Shown here: positions 62,920 to 64,000 of the stretch, one piece after another
Numbering within the stretch: the stretch's first letter is position 1
How the letters are laid out: every line of letters starts with the position of its first letter
Assembly (NCBI GenBank): GCA_017558505.1
Contig: JAFYUM010000039.1
Location: 1 to 64,000 of the forward strand
Source: Ruminococcus sp.
GTDB lineage: Bacteria; Bacillota; Clostridia; Oscillospirales; Ruminococcaceae
Reading direction: 5' to 3'
Length of the DNA stretch: 64,000 bases
Made by a program: the position numbers and the translations under genes
The notes under the pieces: model-generated
What the model saw: the letters and a program-made list of their open reading frames with translations, nothing else
The model's database searches: none
Told to the model about the DNA's origin: nothing

Positions 62920-63064
62920 AACTCTTCCGGAAAAGGGAGAGAAAAATCTGAAAATTTGTGTTTACAGACACAAAACCTCTCAACTGATTATACTTCTTCT
63001 GCTATCTGCACATTGGCGGAGGAAATATGATAAAGAAAAATAATTGTAAGGGCAAGACAAATCA

Positions 63065-63099
63065 GAAAACCGGTCGTTTGGGTTACGACCGGCTTTTTG
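63065..63099. terminator. Bidirectional terminator between convergent xylanase genes
   Basis: CCGGTCGT and ACGACCGG pair with A and T runs on the two sides, followed by CTTTTTG. It ends transcription from both xylanase genes. Confidence 0.8.
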
Positions 63100-63118
63100 T
63101 TTATATGGAATTCTGTTA

Positions 63119-64000
63119 TTATTCGGTTACGGGAAGTGATGCGATAATCTTTGCATCAAGCTGCTGAATTGCAAGTGCATCAGCTGCTGTTATACCGTCA
63201 CCAGGGTTGCATACGTCAGCGTTAGCTTCACCCTGCTTTGAAAGTGCATACTTATCGGGATTACCGATAGCCTGATAAATTGCAGCTGCATCAGCAATTG
63301 AAACATTACCGTCAGAGTTAGCATCGCCGTACAGTGTAACCTCAACATCAGATGTGGGATCAGGATTTGTAGTAGGTGCTGTTGTAGGCTCTGTAGAAAC
63401 CGGAGGAGGATTTGTAGGAATTACATCGGGCATCTCATAACTGTCAACAATTGAGTAGAATGCAGGCTTTGCCTTATAATCCTTATCAAAGAGAAGCGGA
63501 TACTGCTTGCCTCTCCAGCTCTGGTCATCTGTTACGCCCCAGAGAATTACTGCGGATACACTATCCTTGTATTCGTAAATAGCGTCCCAGATACCCTCGT
63601 AGTATGCTGCCTGAACATCAAAGTCAGAGTCCTTTGGATTTTCAGGAGTTGTAACGTCAAGCTCTGTAATCTGGATATCAAGTCCAAGCTCTGAATATTT
63701 CTTGAGAGCGTTCTTGTACATTCCGATTGAAGGGAATGCAGCGTCAAGGCTCTGACGAGCGTCGAGGTGTGACTGCATACCGATACCGTCAATGATACCC
63801 TTTTCCTTGAAATCCTTAGCCATTTCGATGATAGCGTTCATCTTGCCGTCCATATATTCGTTATAGTCGTTGTAGTAAAGCTTGCATCCCTTAGGAGCGT
63901 ACTTTCTTGCATATGTAAATGCAGGCTCAATAAATGAGTTGTCACCGAATACCTTTACCCAGGCGGAATTCTGTGAACCGCCTGAACCCTGCTCGCCTGG
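63119..64000 (-). CDS. GH10 xylanase with C-terminal dockerin, 5' end outside window
   Basis: The frame stays open to the right edge, so only the C-terminal 293 residues are seen. The visible GH10 part has YNDYNEY, GIGMQSHLD and the nucleophile Glu in IQITELDVTTPEN, then ILWGVTDDQSWRG near the end of the barrel. A Pro/Thr-rich linker (PPPVSTEPTTAPTTNPDP) joins to a type I dockerin, YGDANSDGNVSIADAAAIYQ and GDGITAADALAIQQ. The acid/base Glu and signal peptide lie outside the window. It is a second cellulosomal xylanase, convergent with the large hydrolase. Confidence 0.93.
   Translation of the reverse strand, partial: PGEQGSGGSQNSAWVKVFGDNSFIEPAFTYARKYAPKGCKLYYNDYNEYMDGKMNAIIEMAKDFKEKGIIDGIGMQSHLDARQSLDAAFPSIGMYKNALKKYSELGLDIQITELDVTTPENPKDSDFDVQAAYYEGIWDAIYEYKDSVSAVILWGVTDDQSWRGKQYPLLFDKDYKAKPAFYSIVDSYEMPDVIPTNPPPVSTEPTTAPTTNPDPTSDVEVTLYGDANSDGNVSIADAAAIYQAIGNPDKYALSKQGEANADVCNPGDGITAADALAIQQLDAKIIASLPVTE

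Noticed and set aside
63027..63150. Short ORF with GGAGGAAAT before ATG 63027
   Set aside because: It runs through the bidirectional terminator and into the 3' end of the convergent xylanase; the ribosome-site match is probably chance.
1..64000. CRISPR arrays, tRNA and rRNA genes
   Set aside because: No regularly spaced repeats, no tRNA cloverleaf sequences and no rRNA motifs were seen on either strand.

Overview
The window is the replication-origin region of a low-GC, anaerobic, fibre-degrading Firmicute, most likely a Ruminococcus close to R. flavefaciens. The grounds are the Clostridia-type origin gene order, several secreted proteins with type I dockerins and Thr-rich linkers, and a CBM22-GH10-CBM22-dockerin-GH43-CBM6 hydrolase of the kind known from R. 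flavefaciens. No rRNA or tRNA gene was seen.

Layout. 1-5100 is accessory DNA: the 3' part of an MmeI-like DNA methyltransferase, an AT-rich Cys-containing orphan, a second truncated copy of the methyltransferase 3' end, a macrodomain protein, an ArsC/Spx-like protein, gene debris and the last codons of an IS66-type transposase. 5100-11100 holds a dockerin-bearing heparinase-like lyase, an unknown membrane-anchored protein whose start lies next to an A7 tract, and a radical SAM/SPASM enzyme paired with a Thr-rich dockerin protein. 11100-22800 is mainly housekeeping: an amino-acid ABC transporter with a circularly permuted binding protein, an orphan MazF, a CPBP protease, NrdR, an RsuA-type pseudouridine synthase, an orphan MsmK/UgpC ATPase, a PepV-like dipeptidase and YtaF.

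22800-35250 (minus strand) is a dockerin protein, a phosphoesterase, gyrA, a YcxB-like gene, gyrB, remB, recF, yaaA, dnaN and dnaA. 35880-47230 (plus strand) is rpmH, rnpA, yidD, yidC, jag, mnmE, mnmG, rsmG, noc, parA, parB and serS. Transcription diverges from the origin. The dnaA-dnaN spacer and the dnaA-rpmH spacer are packed with TGTTGAAAA/TTTTCAACA nonamers that look like a lineage variant of the DnaA box. A TAG-trinucleotide run, G4 and such a box form a plausible DnaA-trio unwinding site. Five good parS sites lie at mnmE-mnmG and noc-parA, and a degenerate one at 49.19 kb. A further dense DnaA-box-like cluster sits about 11.5 kb from the origin at 21.4-22.0 kb.

47260-55000 carries an oxygen/thiol redox operon (flavodiiron protein, ferredoxin-thioredoxin reductase catalytic subunit, thioredoxin, small DUF3789-like protein), a guanylate-kinase-like protein, two carriers, BirA, a flippase and DeoD. 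55200-64000 is a second fibre-degradation locus: a CDF cation transporter, a three-domain regulator (sugar-binding fold, GGDEF-like, AraC), the large divergent GH10/GH43 hydrolase, and a convergent GH10-dockerin xylanase cut by the right edge.

The observations most worth following are the radical SAM/dockerin pair, the permuted binding protein, the variant DnaA boxes with their satellite cluster, the terminator that doubles as a Shine-Dalgarno hairpin, and the duplicated methyltransferase 3' end.
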